A program made the translations under genes and the position numbers. From positions 248,001 to 312,000 of the forward strand of contig NZ_JACIEF010000004.1 in the NCBI RefSeq assembly GCF_014196715.1: a DNA stretch of 64,000 nucleotides, in the 5' to 3' direction. This DNA comes from Pedobacter zeae (lineage in GTDB: Bacteria > Bacteroidota > Bacteroidia > Sphingobacteriales > Sphingobacteriaceae). Under the pieces are notes generated by a model. That model saw nothing but the letters and a program-made list of their open reading frames with translations. It made no database searches and was not told where the DNA came from. Numbering within the stretch: the first letter of the stretch is position 1; each line of letters begins with the position of its first letter. Below are positions 51,781-59,702 of the stretch, in pieces.

Positions 51781-52692
51781 ATGAAATTTATTTTAAACCT
51801 GATTATTCTATCCTTTTTAATAATTAATGTGAAAGCACAAGAAGTAATCCCATTGTATACTGGCGACATTCCGGGCGCTAAGCCCACACCTGCTGATTAT
51901 GTAGAAAATACCGAAGTGCGCCCAAATGGCACTTTAAGTGTTACCAAAGTATCAATACCAACCATTACTGTTTTCGAAGCGTCTAAAAACATTGCTACCG
52001 GCACGGCTGTAATAATCTGTCCGGGTGGAGGTTACCATACGCTTGCATTTAGTCACGAAGGAACTGATGTAGCCAAAAGGTTTAATGCCATTGGGGTAAC
52101 CGCTTTCGTATTGAAGTACCGCTTGCCTAGCGATGCCATTATGGTAGATAAAACCTATGGCCCTTTACAAGATGCACAGCAGGCTATTTATCTGATCAGG
52201 AAGAATGCTAAAAAGTATGGCATCAAAGCCAATAAAATCGGGATAATGGGTTTCTCTGCGGGGGGACATTTCGCATCAACTTTAATTGCGCATTATAACG
52301 ATTTAAAGATTACCAACCCTGAAAAAATAAACTTAAGGCCAGACTTCGGGGCATTAATTTATCCCGTTATCAGTTTTGAAGAATCTGTGCATACGGGCAC
52401 GATGAAAAATTTATTGGGACCAAATCCACCCGAAAATCTTAAACACTATTTTTCCGCCAATAAAAATGTAAACAAAAAAACGCCTCCAGCTTTCTTTGTG
52501 CACGCCAAAGATGACAAAGTTGTGCCTTATGAAAACAGTGTATTGATGAACGAGGCACTAAAGCAGCATAAGATAGATACGGAAATTTACCTGTACGAAA
52601 TGGGGGGGCATGGTTTTGGCCTGATTAACAAAACTTCGGATGTAGACTGGTTTAACTTATTGGTTTCCTGGATGAAAAAAGAAAAGTTTTAA
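51781..52692 (+). CDS. Exported alpha/beta-hydrolase, acetyl-xylan-esterase-like
   Basis: 303 residues with a signal peptide (FILNLIILSFLIINVKAQ). The oxyanion block is AVIICPGGGYHTLAFSHEG, the nucleophile elbow GFSAGGH, the acid in FFVHAKDDKVVPYE, and the catalytic His in GGHGFGL. This matches BD-FAE/Axe-type carbohydrate esterases that remove acetyl or feruloyl groups from plant polysaccharides. Not near any polysaccharide utilisation locus, so substrate is uncertain. Confidence 0.88.
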   Translation: MKFILNLIILSFLIINVKAQEVIPLYTGDIPGAKPTPADYVENTEVRPNGTLSVTKVSIPTITVFEASKNIATGTAVIICPGGGYHTLAFSHEGTDVAKRFNAIGVTAFVLKYRLPSDAIMVDKTYGPLQDAQQAIYLIRKNAKKYGIKANKIGIMGFSAGGHFASTLIAHYNDLKITNPEKINLRPDFGALIYPVISFEESVHTGTMKNLLGPNPPENLKHYFSANKNVNKKTPPAFFVHAKDDKVVPYENSVLMNEALKQHKIDTEIYLYEMGGHGFGLINKTSDVDWFNLLVSWMKKEKF

Positions 52693-52700
52693 TATCTTTG
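52693..52700 (+). promoter_or_regulatory. -7 box before the lipoprotein at 52733
   Basis: TATCTTTG, 32 nt before the ATG, starting immediately at the end of the preceding gene. Confidence 0.5.
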
Positions 52701-52732
52701 CCGATATTTTAACCTCTTAACCGGAAATTTTA

Positions 52733-53569
52733 ATGCAAAAAATAATTAAATGTGCAATAGTAGCCCTGGTGGCTGTTATTGCAATAGCTGGCTGTAAAAA
52801 AGAAATTAATTGGAATGCCAAGCTCGACCCTAATGGAAATGGTTGTAAACTGGCCAGTTTAAAAGCCGATATCGATTTTTTAGGAAGCTATGATATAGCT
52901 TTTAACTATGATGCGCAGGGTCGTATTTCGAAGCTAACCAACGGCGCTCAAACCAATACCTATGTTTATACCGCCAATAAAATTACGGCCACCGATGAAG
53001 ATGGCATGGTAGCGGAAATTGTGCTCGAAAACGGGAAGGCAGTTTCGAGTGGTAGCGATGGCATAATTACAGTAGGAGGTATTTCCTATGATTATACCCG
53101 GAAATATACTTACAATGCGGAAGGCTATTTAACTCAGGTAAAAAACTATTTAAATAACGAATTAAGCACCACCGATAACTTAACTTACGCTAATGGTAAT
53201 TTGGTAAGTGCTGTTTCACTTGCTGCCCACGGTGGTTATAAGCAAACAACAACTTACACCTATTCGAACGAAATTGCGGTGAATGTTTACGAAATATCCG
53301 ATCCCCTTTCGTATCATGTTGATTATTTTCCTGGTGGATACTTCGGTAAACAATCTAAAAATGTATTAATTAAAAGTGTATCAAAAACCGTCGATCAGGA
53401 TGGAGATCCATTTAATGACGAGACTTTAGCATACACTTATCAATATGATTCTAAAGGAAATGCTACTGCGTTAAACTATATCAATACCTCTACCTTTTAT
53501 CCTTCAGGCGGACCAGCAGAAACGAAAACCTACAACGGAAAATTCCTTTTAACTTATAACTGTAAATAG
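52733..53569 (+). CDS. Lipoprotein with RHS/YD-like or DUF4595-type repeats
   Basis: 278 residues. Lipobox IAGC (Cys21). The mature part has beta repeats of YD type (IAFNYDAQGRISKLTNG, RKYTYNAEGYLTQVKNY, YTYQYDSKGNATALNY), as in many small Bacteroidota surface lipoproteins annotated DUF4595 or similar. No catalytic motif. Likely surface exposed or periplasmic; function unknown. Followed by a clear terminator. Confidence 0.78.
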   Translation: MQKIIKCAIVALVAVIAIAGCKKEINWNAKLDPNGNGCKLASLKADIDFLGSYDIAFNYDAQGRISKLTNGAQTNTYVYTANKITATDEDGMVAEIVLENGKAVSSGSDGIITVGGISYDYTRKYTYNAEGYLTQVKNYLNNELSTTDNLTYANGNLVSAVSLAAHGGYKQTTTYTYSNEIAVNVYEISDPLSYHVDYFPGGYFGKQSKNVLIKSVSKTVDQDGDPFNDETLAYTYQYDSKGNATALNYINTSTFYPSGGPAETKTYNGKFLLTYNCK

Positions 53570-53585
53570 CATTTAAAACACTAGT

Positions 53586-53623
53586 AAAAGCCTGATCACA
53601 ATTTTGTGGTCAGGCTTTTGTTT
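53586..53623 (+). terminator. Terminator after the YD-like lipoprotein
   Basis: AAAAGCCTGATCACA / TGTGGTCAGGCTTTT, 14 of 15 paired, with T-rich tail, 17 nt after the stop. Confidence 0.88.
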
Positions 53624-53912
53624 TATATGGCATTATTGTTTTTTCTGGAAACAAATTATAACTCCCATTTTACCACTCTATTTTTACGAATTAGCCCCTT
53701 ATTTTTTAGTTAGGGTTTGTATAAATTTGCTTACAAGTATGTCGGTTTTAACCTGAGTGTGCTACAAGTGATCTAACCAAATTATCTGATTAAAGTCAAG
53801 CTGATTTACGATTTTTTGATGGTAAATGTAGTTTGTATTTCGGGTTTATATGAGGTTAAGATCAGCCGTAAAGCTTTTACAATTAACCAAATATTTACCT
53901 AAAATCAAAAAA
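53624..53912. other. Intergenic stretch before the GH16-like gene
   Basis: AT-rich, no supported gene. A TAAATTTG box at 53722-53729 could be a promoter and would give a leader of about 180 nt. No strong hairpin. Confidence 0.45.
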
Positions 53913-54740
53913 ATGAGAAAAGAGACAATGAAATGGCATCTGCTATGGGTATGCCTGTTTACCGTACTTTTATCTTGTAAAAAAGATAAAACTGAAGTTA
54001 AAGCGGAAAAAGCTGAGGTTAAAGCCTGGGAAACACTGATCGATGGCAATTCGTTGGCCAGTTATGCCAATTTCGAAGCACAGTGGAATTATAATTATCC
54101 CTGGGGCACCGATCATAACGGTTCTGCACGCATGGTAGGGAGTACCACAAACCATAACCAGCTTTCATTAAGCGGAGGAGTATTAACCATTAAAGCTACA
54201 CGCCTGGCTTCCTCACCCGGAAACAGTACGGCCAATGGTTTTACCAACGTGGCCATATGGTATAACTCAGGTGCCTGTTATGCCAAACAGCAGGTTTTAA
54301 TTAACGATCAGTTCCCTAGTTATACGATTTCCGGCGATTTTGCTGTACCAACCAATAAAGGTACCTGGCCTGCTTTCTGGATCACCGGGGTTAATTCGTG
54401 GCCACCGGAAAGCGATATTATGGAGTTTAAAGGCAATAATACCAACTGGCAGAATACGTATGATGGTGGTTGGGAAAATAAGCTCACAACGGTTTCTACG
54501 GCAGGCTCTTACCATAATTATAAATGCTGGTATAATAAAATAAGTGCAACCGATGTAGATTGCCACTACTATATCGATAACGTTTGGGTAGCAAAACATA
54601 CCATGAGCAATTCGGTAAATAAACCAATGTGGCTTATCATCAATATGCAAATGGAGGGTGATAGCGGCTCTCCGGGCCCGTCTGGTGATACCTTTTACAC
54701 GGGCAAAAATGTTTATATGGGCAGGGAAAGAGCCTTTTAA
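53913..54740 (+). CDS. GH16-like lipoprotein glycosidase
   Basis: 275 residues from the ATG at 53913. A second ATG five codons later is also possible; a frame reaching further upstream lacks a signal. Lipobox LLSC, then a beta-jelly-roll with the GH16 active-site pattern ExDxxE in WPPESDIMEFKGN, preceded by GTWPAFWITG. The strand YHNYKCWYNKISATDVDCHYYIDNVWV is the usual second half. GH16 enzymes cut laminarin, agarose or other beta-glucans/galactans. Anchored on the outer side by its lipid. Substrate unknown. Confidence 0.85.
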   Translation: MRKETMKWHLLWVCLFTVLLSCKKDKTEVKAEKAEVKAWETLIDGNSLASYANFEAQWNYNYPWGTDHNGSARMVGSTTNHNQLSLSGGVLTIKATRLASSPGNSTANGFTNVAIWYNSGACYAKQQVLINDQFPSYTISGDFAVPTNKGTWPAFWITGVNSWPPESDIMEFKGNNTNWQNTYDGGWENKLTTVSTAGSYHNYKCWYNKISATDVDCHYYIDNVWVAKHTMSNSVNKPMWLIINMQMEGDSGSPGPSGDTFYTGKNVYMGRERAF

Positions 54741-54767
54741 TTTGTAAAATCTATATGTATGCATAGT

Positions 54768-54797
54768 GGAGGTAGCTTTATAGTTGCCTCCTTTCTT
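54768..54797 (+). terminator. Possible terminator after the GH16-like gene
   Basis: GGAGGTA / TGCCTCC stem (one G-U) with TTTCTT tail. Moderate strength. Confidence 0.45.
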
Positions 54798-54809
54798 CGG
54801 AAATGGAAC

Positions 54810-55292
54810 ATGAAAAATTACCTTAATGTTTCTGCAATGTTGCTCTTGATTTTACTGGTGCAATGTAAAAAGGCAGAAATGGCTTTACCAGAGCAGGATG
54901 TTGATCTGTTGGTAATCGCTAAAATTAATGAATTAAGACATAGCGGATGTAATTGCGGTACGAGCTACATGCCTCCGGTACCCAATTTATCACAAAATAA
55001 GCAATTGCAGGAAGCCGCACAGCTACATGCTCAGGATATGGCACAGCGAAATTATTTTGATCACTTATCTCCGGAAGGCGGCACACCAGAGGAAAGGGCT
55101 TTAAATGCAGGTTATAAAGGCGATTTTAGAGCAGAAAACCTAGCCAAAGGATACCTCCAGGCTGATCAGGTAATCGCCGCCTGGAAAAACAGTGTGAGCC
55201 ACTGCAAAGCCATGATGGATGCTAAAAGTAAAGAGGCGGGAGTAGGTAACACACCGAATTACTGGGTAGTAACCTTTGGCAGTTCCCTATAA
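54810..55292 (+). CDS. CAP/SCP-domain lipoprotein
   Basis: 160 residues from the ATG at 54810, which opens a lipoprotein signal (MKNYLNVSAMLLLILLVQC); the earlier in-frame ATG runs through the terminator. CAP domain: INELRHSGCNCGT, QEAAQLHAQDMAQRNYFDHLSPEGGTPEERALNAGY (with the His and Glu of the CAP cavity), AENLAKGY and the final YWVVTFG. Bacterial members are secreted; activity uncertain. Its end overlaps the convergent chitinase gene by 34 bases. Confidence 0.88.
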   Translation: MKNYLNVSAMLLLILLVQCKKAEMALPEQDVDLLVIAKINELRHSGCNCGTSYMPPVPNLSQNKQLQEAAQLHAQDMAQRNYFDHLSPEGGTPEERALNAGYKGDFRAENLAKGYLQADQVIAAWKNSVSHCKAMMDAKSKEAGVGNTPNYWVVTFGSSL

Positions 55293-56407
55293 TCTTTTAT
55301 GGTTTTATCGATTACATTTAACAAGCCATCTGTATAGGCATCATCGGTAAGCTCCCAGAACATAATGCCATTTAGTTTTTGATCAATCACATACTTGGTT
55401 TTCAATGATATTGATTTAGGATCATCAAAAGTGGCAATGCGTTTAGTTTGTGGATTATAATAATACGGCGCCTGGGCAGTTTCGTCCCAATAATAATGGT
55501 AGCCGTTTAAGTTCGAAAACTCTTTTTTGAAATTTTTGAAAGAGACCCCACCAATAAATTTTGTCGGTTGATATAAACCCTGGTTTGCATCGGTGCTGTT
55601 TTCAAAAACGCGGGCATAGAAAGCTGCTCCCAAGGCTATTTTTTGTGCCGGAACGCCCAGTTTTATTAAGGCTTGCACGCCAAAATCGCCCGATAAATCT
55701 TGTTCAGCAGTGGCATATAGGGGCGAATGATGGCCACTTTTAACCGCGTAACCGCTTACCAGATCGTAACTCATTAAATTTACCCTGTTAACCAGGGGCA
55801 TTACCTTGTCCCATTCAAAACAGGAATCGATACAGTTTTTTGTTCCGCCGGCTGCGAAACTGATTTCGGCTTTTTTACCCAGTTTTTTGCGTAGTTCCTT
55901 AATCAGTAGAGTGAAATTGTGCTTATCTTCAGCCGTATACCGATGCCCCGGAAAGCCCATCACAGCCGGGTATTCCCAATCGATATCAATTCCGTCCGCA
56001 TGGAAAAAATCAAGGATTTCTTTAGTGGTTTCAGCAAAGGTTTTCCGCCCGTCGGCTCTGCTAAAAACTTCAGAACAAGGTGCGCAGCCACTCCAGCCAC
56101 CCAGCGCAATCATCACCTTTAAAGTGGGGTTTCGTTGTTTTAAGGCAACCATTCTGGTGATCAGAGCCGAATCCTTAGCCGATCGGATGTTTAAACTATC
56201 GCCTTTTAAATGACCGAAACTATAGATCAAATGGCTCAATTTTTCGACCGGAAAGCTATCGATCACTGAATTCTGCCCTGTGTAATAGGCAATAACATTT
56301 GGTTTAACCGTTTTTTGAGCTTTTGATTGAACGCTCAAAAATAATACTGAAATGATCGCGGTTATGCAGAACAGTACAGCCGGAGAAGTAAACTTTTTTT
56401 TATGCAT
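55259..56407 (-). CDS. GH18 chitinase-like glycosidase
   Basis: 382 residues, signal or anchor (VLFCITAIISVLFLSVQSKAQ) and a TIM barrel. Catalytic DxxDxDxE motif is intact in DGIDIDWEYP, with SxGG-like VMIALGGWSGC strand 3, LMSYDLVSGY (strand 6) and GIMFWELTDD (strand 8 Trp). Should cleave chitin or related beta-1,4-GlcNAc chains with substrate-assisted catalysis. The gene converges on and overlaps the CAP gene. Confidence 0.93.
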   Translation of the reverse strand: MHKKKFTSPAVLFCITAIISVLFLSVQSKAQKTVKPNVIAYYTGQNSVIDSFPVEKLSHLIYSFGHLKGDSLNIRSAKDSALITRMVALKQRNPTLKVMIALGGWSGCAPCSEVFSRADGRKTFAETTKEILDFFHADGIDIDWEYPAVMGFPGHRYTAEDKHNFTLLIKELRKKLGKKAEISFAAGGTKNCIDSCFEWDKVMPLVNRVNLMSYDLVSGYAVKSGHHSPLYATAEQDLSGDFGVQALIKLGVPAQKIALGAAFYARVFENSTDANQGLYQPTKFIGGVSFKNFKKEFSNLNGYHYYWDETAQAPYYYNPQTKRIATFDDPKSISLKTKYVIDQKLNGIMFWELTDDAYTDGLLNVIDKTIKDYRELPKVTTQ

Positions 56408-56422
56408 AGGTTCTGGAATAAA

Positions 56423-57286
56423 CTACTTTTCGGCAATAATATCCTGTAGTTCGTTCAGTTCGGCAACCTTATCAGTGGCCCCTGCATTTTCGTAAGCAGA
56501 AATCAGGTTTCTGATTACCCGGCGGATAATATCGGTATTGCTGCAGGGCCTGTAATATTCAGGCAAGGCTTCTAAATTAAGCTGGCGTAAAAACTGGTCT
56601 ACATCATGTTTGCCGAAAATATTACCACGGTTAAAGGCATTGATGTAAAAAAGAACGCTATATTCTGTTCCTTCCTGTTTACTGTCATCAATATAGCCCA
56701 AAATAAAATGCTGCGGCAGGTTAATTCCATATATTGGTAAATCAAGCTTTTGTGCCAAGGTTGAATAAATAATCGCCAGCGAAATCTGGTTACCTTTTTT
56801 GCTTTCCAATACCTGATTTAAATAAGAATTTTGCGGATCATGGTGGTTTTTGGTATTGCCCCCAAATCCATATTGCTGATAAAGCACATGGTTGATCAGT
56901 TTCACTTTTTCAACCGAACTCATTTCATATTGCAGACCCAACCAAATATCGCGTTTCATTTCTTCGATCTGATTAATTACTCTTTGTTCATCTAAATCGG
57001 GATATTGATAACGGTTAATAATCAGGGCACCCTGCAATAAATCAAAAGCACCGCTTAAATACCATAAATTTAAATCTTCTTTAACTGTTTTAAACTGAAT
57101 CTGGTGTACAATGTTCTCAATACGTTCCTGTAAAAGCCCATCAAAGGATTGCTCCCAGGCATTTTCTAAAAAATGAACAACCTCACCGCCATATTCGAGC
57201 AGTTTTTTTTCTACATGATGGAATACTTCCTCGTCAGGATCATCCAGCAATTTTACTAAAGCACTTATCTCTGCGTTATTTTCCAT
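56423..57286 (-). CDS. SirB1-type transglutaminase-like protein (UPF0162)
   Basis: 287 residues, cytoplasmic. N-terminal helical HEAT-like part (ALVKLLDDPDEEVFHHVEKKLLEYG), then the SirB1 core: HDPQNSYLNQVLESKKGNQISLAIIYSTLAQKLDLPIYGINLPQHFILGY and C-terminal helices with NLISAYENAGATDKVAEL, a TPR-like hairpin. Similar proteins are conserved across bacteria without known reaction. Divergent from the methyltransferase gene; the small gap holds the promoter of both. Confidence 0.87.
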   Translation of the reverse strand: MENNAEISALVKLLDDPDEEVFHHVEKKLLEYGGEVVHFLENAWEQSFDGLLQERIENIVHQIQFKTVKEDLNLWYLSGAFDLLQGALIINRYQYPDLDEQRVINQIEEMKRDIWLGLQYEMSSVEKVKLINHVLYQQYGFGGNTKNHHDPQNSYLNQVLESKKGNQISLAIIYSTLAQKLDLPIYGINLPQHFILGYIDDSKQEGTEYSVLFYINAFNRGNIFGKHDVDQFLRQLNLEALPEYYRPCSNTDIIRRVIRNLISAYENAGATDKVAELNELQDIIAEK

Positions 57287-57315
57287 AAAACATACCTACG
57301 TTTGCAGCGTTTAAT

Positions 57316-57323
57316 TACTTTTG
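57316..57323 (+). promoter_or_regulatory. -7 box before the methyltransferase
   Basis: TACTTTTG, ending seven bases before the ATG at 57331. Confidence 0.5.
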
Positions 57324-57330
57324 CAATATT

Positions 57331-58113
57331 ATGCTATTTCAATTTATAAAAGATTACCTTAAACACCGTTTAACAGCAAAAACCCGTCATGGAACGCATT
57401 CTCCATTCGTATACAAGTTAGCTGATGAGGTAATTTACGATTTTACCGACAAATCTGAATATAAAAATATAGAAGAGCAGCGAAAAAAACTTTTTAATGA
57501 CGATTCCATAATTACGGTTACCGACCTCGGGGCAGGTTCGCACCTGAATAAAAACCGCACAAAAAAAATAAGCCAGATTGCCAAAAATGCATTGAAAAGT
57601 CCACGTTTGGCTAAGTTGATTTACCGTTTAGCCAAACATACCCAGCCTAAAAGTGCAATAGAACTGGGTACCTGTTTAGGGATTACCACAGCTTATCTTG
57701 CCAAAACCGATACGCAAACAGAGGTGATTACCATAGAAGGCTGTCCGCAGACGGCTGAAGTAGCAAAAAAGAATTTTCAGGAGTTAAATCTTACTAATAT
57801 TGAGCTTCATGTGGGTAATTTCGATGTGATTTTACCAGATATTATTGCAAATCAGCCCGGTTTAGATTTTGTTTACATTGATGGAAACCACCGTAAAGAA
57901 GCTACCCTGAATTATTTTAAATGGTGCCTGCCGAAAGTTAATGAAAATTCACTGCTGATTTTTGACGATATTTATTGGAGCGAAGGAATGAAAGAAGCCT
58001 GGGCTGAAATTAAAAACCATCCCGATGTTACCGTAACGGTAGATCTGTTCTGGATCGGCTTGGTTTATTTTAAAAAGGGACAGGCAAAAGAGCACTTTAA
58101 GCTTAAATTTTAA
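57331..58113 (+). CDS. SAM-dependent methyltransferase (O-methyltransferase-like)
   Basis: 260 residues. Rossmann motif I at AIELGTCLGITTAYLAK, acidic motif EVITIEGCPQTAEVAKKNF, LDFVYIDGNHRKEATLNYFKWCLPKV and LLIFDDIYWSEGMKEAW, which are the class I O-methyltransferase (methyltransferase_24) pattern. Cytoplasmic; substrate unknown. The RLTAKTRHGTHSPFVYKLADEV start is shared by a Bacteroidota-specific group. Next gene is five bases away, so they are co-transcribed. Confidence 0.87.
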   Translation: MLFQFIKDYLKHRLTAKTRHGTHSPFVYKLADEVIYDFTDKSEYKNIEEQRKKLFNDDSIITVTDLGAGSHLNKNRTKKISQIAKNALKSPRLAKLIYRLAKHTQPKSAIELGTCLGITTAYLAKTDTQTEVITIEGCPQTAEVAKKNFQELNLTNIELHVGNFDVILPDIIANQPGLDFVYIDGNHRKEATLNYFKWCLPKVNENSLLIFDDIYWSEGMKEAWAEIKNHPDVTVTVDLFWIGLVYFKKGQAKEHFKLKF

Positions 58114-58117
58114 AAAC

Positions 58118-58789
58118 ATGAACGTTGAACCGAAATTGGAAGGTATTCAAAAAAGATCGGCATTATTTATTTTGCTGATCAGTCTATTTTCGGGAATTGT
58201 AGTTTACCTGGTTTCGCTTGTCATCGAAATGAGTGTACTGGCCCATATTATGTTGGGGTGGGATGGATTCTGTTTGGTTTTGATCAGTCTGCATTGGTAC
58301 ATGTTTTTGCATACCTCTGCTGCCGAAACACATCTCAAAGCAAGGATGCAGGATGAAACCCGTGCCGAAATTTTTGCCATTGTGGTAATTTCGACTTTTG
58401 CGGGGCTGCTTGCAGTGGTTTTATTGCTGATCAATAAGGATATTAAACCACTCGATATGATTGTAGCCATTACCGGTATGTTTTTATCGTGGTTTTTGGT
58501 ACATACCACCTTTAGCATGCGTTATGCACATCTCTATTATGGCGATGACCAGGATGGGAATACAGGGAAAAAAGGCTCAGGATTGGATTTTCCGGGAGAC
58601 GAAGAGCCCGATTTTATCGATTTTGCTTATTTTTCGTTCGTGCTCGGCATGACTTTCCAGGTTTCTGATGTAGAGATTTCAGACCGGAAAATCAGAAGAC
58701 TTTCCCTTTTGCACAGTTTAATTGCATTCATCTTCAATACGGTGATCGTTGCGCTAACCATTAATGCCATTGCAGGTTTAAGTAATTAG
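58118..58789 (+). CDS. DUF1345 membrane protein
   Basis: 223 residues with five or six membrane segments. Conserved blocks are GWDGFCLVLISLHWYMFLHTSAAETHLKARMQDETR, the HTTFSMRYAHLYYGDD motif and EPDFIDFAYFSFVLGMTFQVSDVEIS, characteristic of DUF1345. Function is not known. Ends the small operon with the methyltransferase. Confidence 0.88.
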   Translation: MNVEPKLEGIQKRSALFILLISLFSGIVVYLVSLVIEMSVLAHIMLGWDGFCLVLISLHWYMFLHTSAAETHLKARMQDETRAEIFAIVVISTFAGLLAVVLLLINKDIKPLDMIVAITGMFLSWFLVHTTFSMRYAHLYYGDDQDGNTGKKGSGLDFPGDEEPDFIDFAYFSFVLGMTFQVSDVEISDRKIRRLSLLHSLIAFIFNTVIVALTINAIAGLSN

Positions 58790-59123
58790 TTGAATCACTT
58801 TTTAAGTTTGTCATCTCGGCCGAAAGTGCAGCAGGGAGGTCTATCAAACTATATTATACCTTATTTTTATTTTTGATCACCTCAGCTACCTTAGGGCATC
58901 TAAGCAATCACCTAAACTGTTGTGCTGACGCATGAAGCATCTGCCACCTGTTAAGCACTACATTCATCAGTTATTGGGAAATGAACGGTTCTGTTCTTTT
59001 GGAGGGCTTCAGTCCCCCCCTTTCACTTCTGCAGATTGAAGAAATCTGCATTCGTCCAATCTGGTTTATTTACAAGGGTTAAATGCTTTTGGCTCCATGC
59101 CAGGAGCAAGCCATTCGATCATA
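58790..59123. other. Intergenic stretch with dispersed short repeats
   Basis: No supported gene. Near 58808-58850 there is a GTCATCTCGGCCGAAAGTGCAG-type sequence similar to repeats I know from related genomes, and two small hairpins: GGAGGG / TCCCCCC near 59000 and CAGATT / AAATCTG near 59030. Confidence 0.45.
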
Positions 59124-59176
59124 AACCTGACAGCAGCGAGCATGAAGTGTAACGGAGTAAAGCGAATGGCAGGGCT
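59124..59176. repeat. Dispersed multi-hairpin element, copy 2 (inverted, partial)
   Basis: Reads as the reverse complement of the left part of the element at 33680: the shared ends are AGCCCTGCCAT[TC]CGCTTTACTCCG and CTGTCAGGTT, with a length difference in the middle. Placed upstream of the BlaI-type gene. Confidence 0.65.
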
Positions 59177-59267
59177 GCATTGGCCAAGAACCACAGACCA
59201 TTCGTTTTCAAATAAATAAGAAAATTAATTTTATTTATTTGAATATCATTGTTTTATGTTTTTTAAA

Positions 59268-59323
59268 CTGAATTTTCAGTAATATAACTTATTTTATAGT
59301 TGTAAAACTGAAAAATAAGTTAT
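59268..59323. promoter_or_regulatory. Dyads and -7 box before the BlaI-type gene
   Basis: ACTGAATTTTCAGT (59268-59281) is a short dyad, and ATAACTTATTTT (59284-59295) with AAAATAAGTTAT (59312-59323) forms perfect 12-bp arms. A TAGATTTG box begins at 59323 and ends three bases before the ATG at 59334. These are likely operator sites for the repressor encoded next. Confidence 0.55.
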
Positions 59324-59333
59324 AGATTTGGTT

Positions 59334-59702
59334 ATGGAAGAATTAACCAAAACAGAAGAGCGCATTATGCAGGTTTTGTGGAAGCTGCAAAAGGCATTTG
59401 TAAAAGACATTATAGAAGAGCTGGATGAAGAACCTAAGCCACCCTATAACACCATTTCGTCAATCGTTAGGCTTTTAGAAAAGAAAGGTTATGTTAAGTA
59501 CAAGGCTTACGGAAAAACATACGAATATTTTCCGGCCATTAGCAAAGATGAATATGCCAAAACCACTTTCTCCAAATTGTTTTCTGGTTATTTTGATAAC
59601 TCTCCAAGCAGTCTTTTATCTTTTATGGTGAAAGAAGAAAAGTTAAGTGAAAAGGATATAGAAGAAATTAAAAAGATCGTCAACCAAAACTCAAAACCAT
59701 GA
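59334..59702 (+). CDS. BlaI/MecI-type winged-helix repressor
   Basis: 122 residues from ATG 59334 (an in-frame TTG two codons earlier is on the -7 box). Family pattern is clear: LTKTEERIMQVLWKLQKAFVKDIIEEL (helix 1-2), PPYNTISSIVRLLEKKGYVKYKAYGKTYEYFPAISKDEYAKTTFSKLF, and a C-terminal dimer helix. In the bla/mec systems the repressor is inactivated by cleavage once the membrane protease is triggered. Its stop overlaps the next start by four bases (ATGA), so it is coupled to the M56 protease. Confidence 0.95.
   Translation: MEELTKTEERIMQVLWKLQKAFVKDIIEELDEEPKPPYNTISSIVRLLEKKGYVKYKAYGKTYEYFPAISKDEYAKTTFSKLFSGYFDNSPSSLLSFMVKEEKLSEKDIEEIKKIVNQNSKP

Noticed and set aside
54297..54764. 155-codon minus-strand frame over the GH16-like gene
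   Set aside because: Shadow of a gene with signal peptide and active-site motif; no own start signals or family match.
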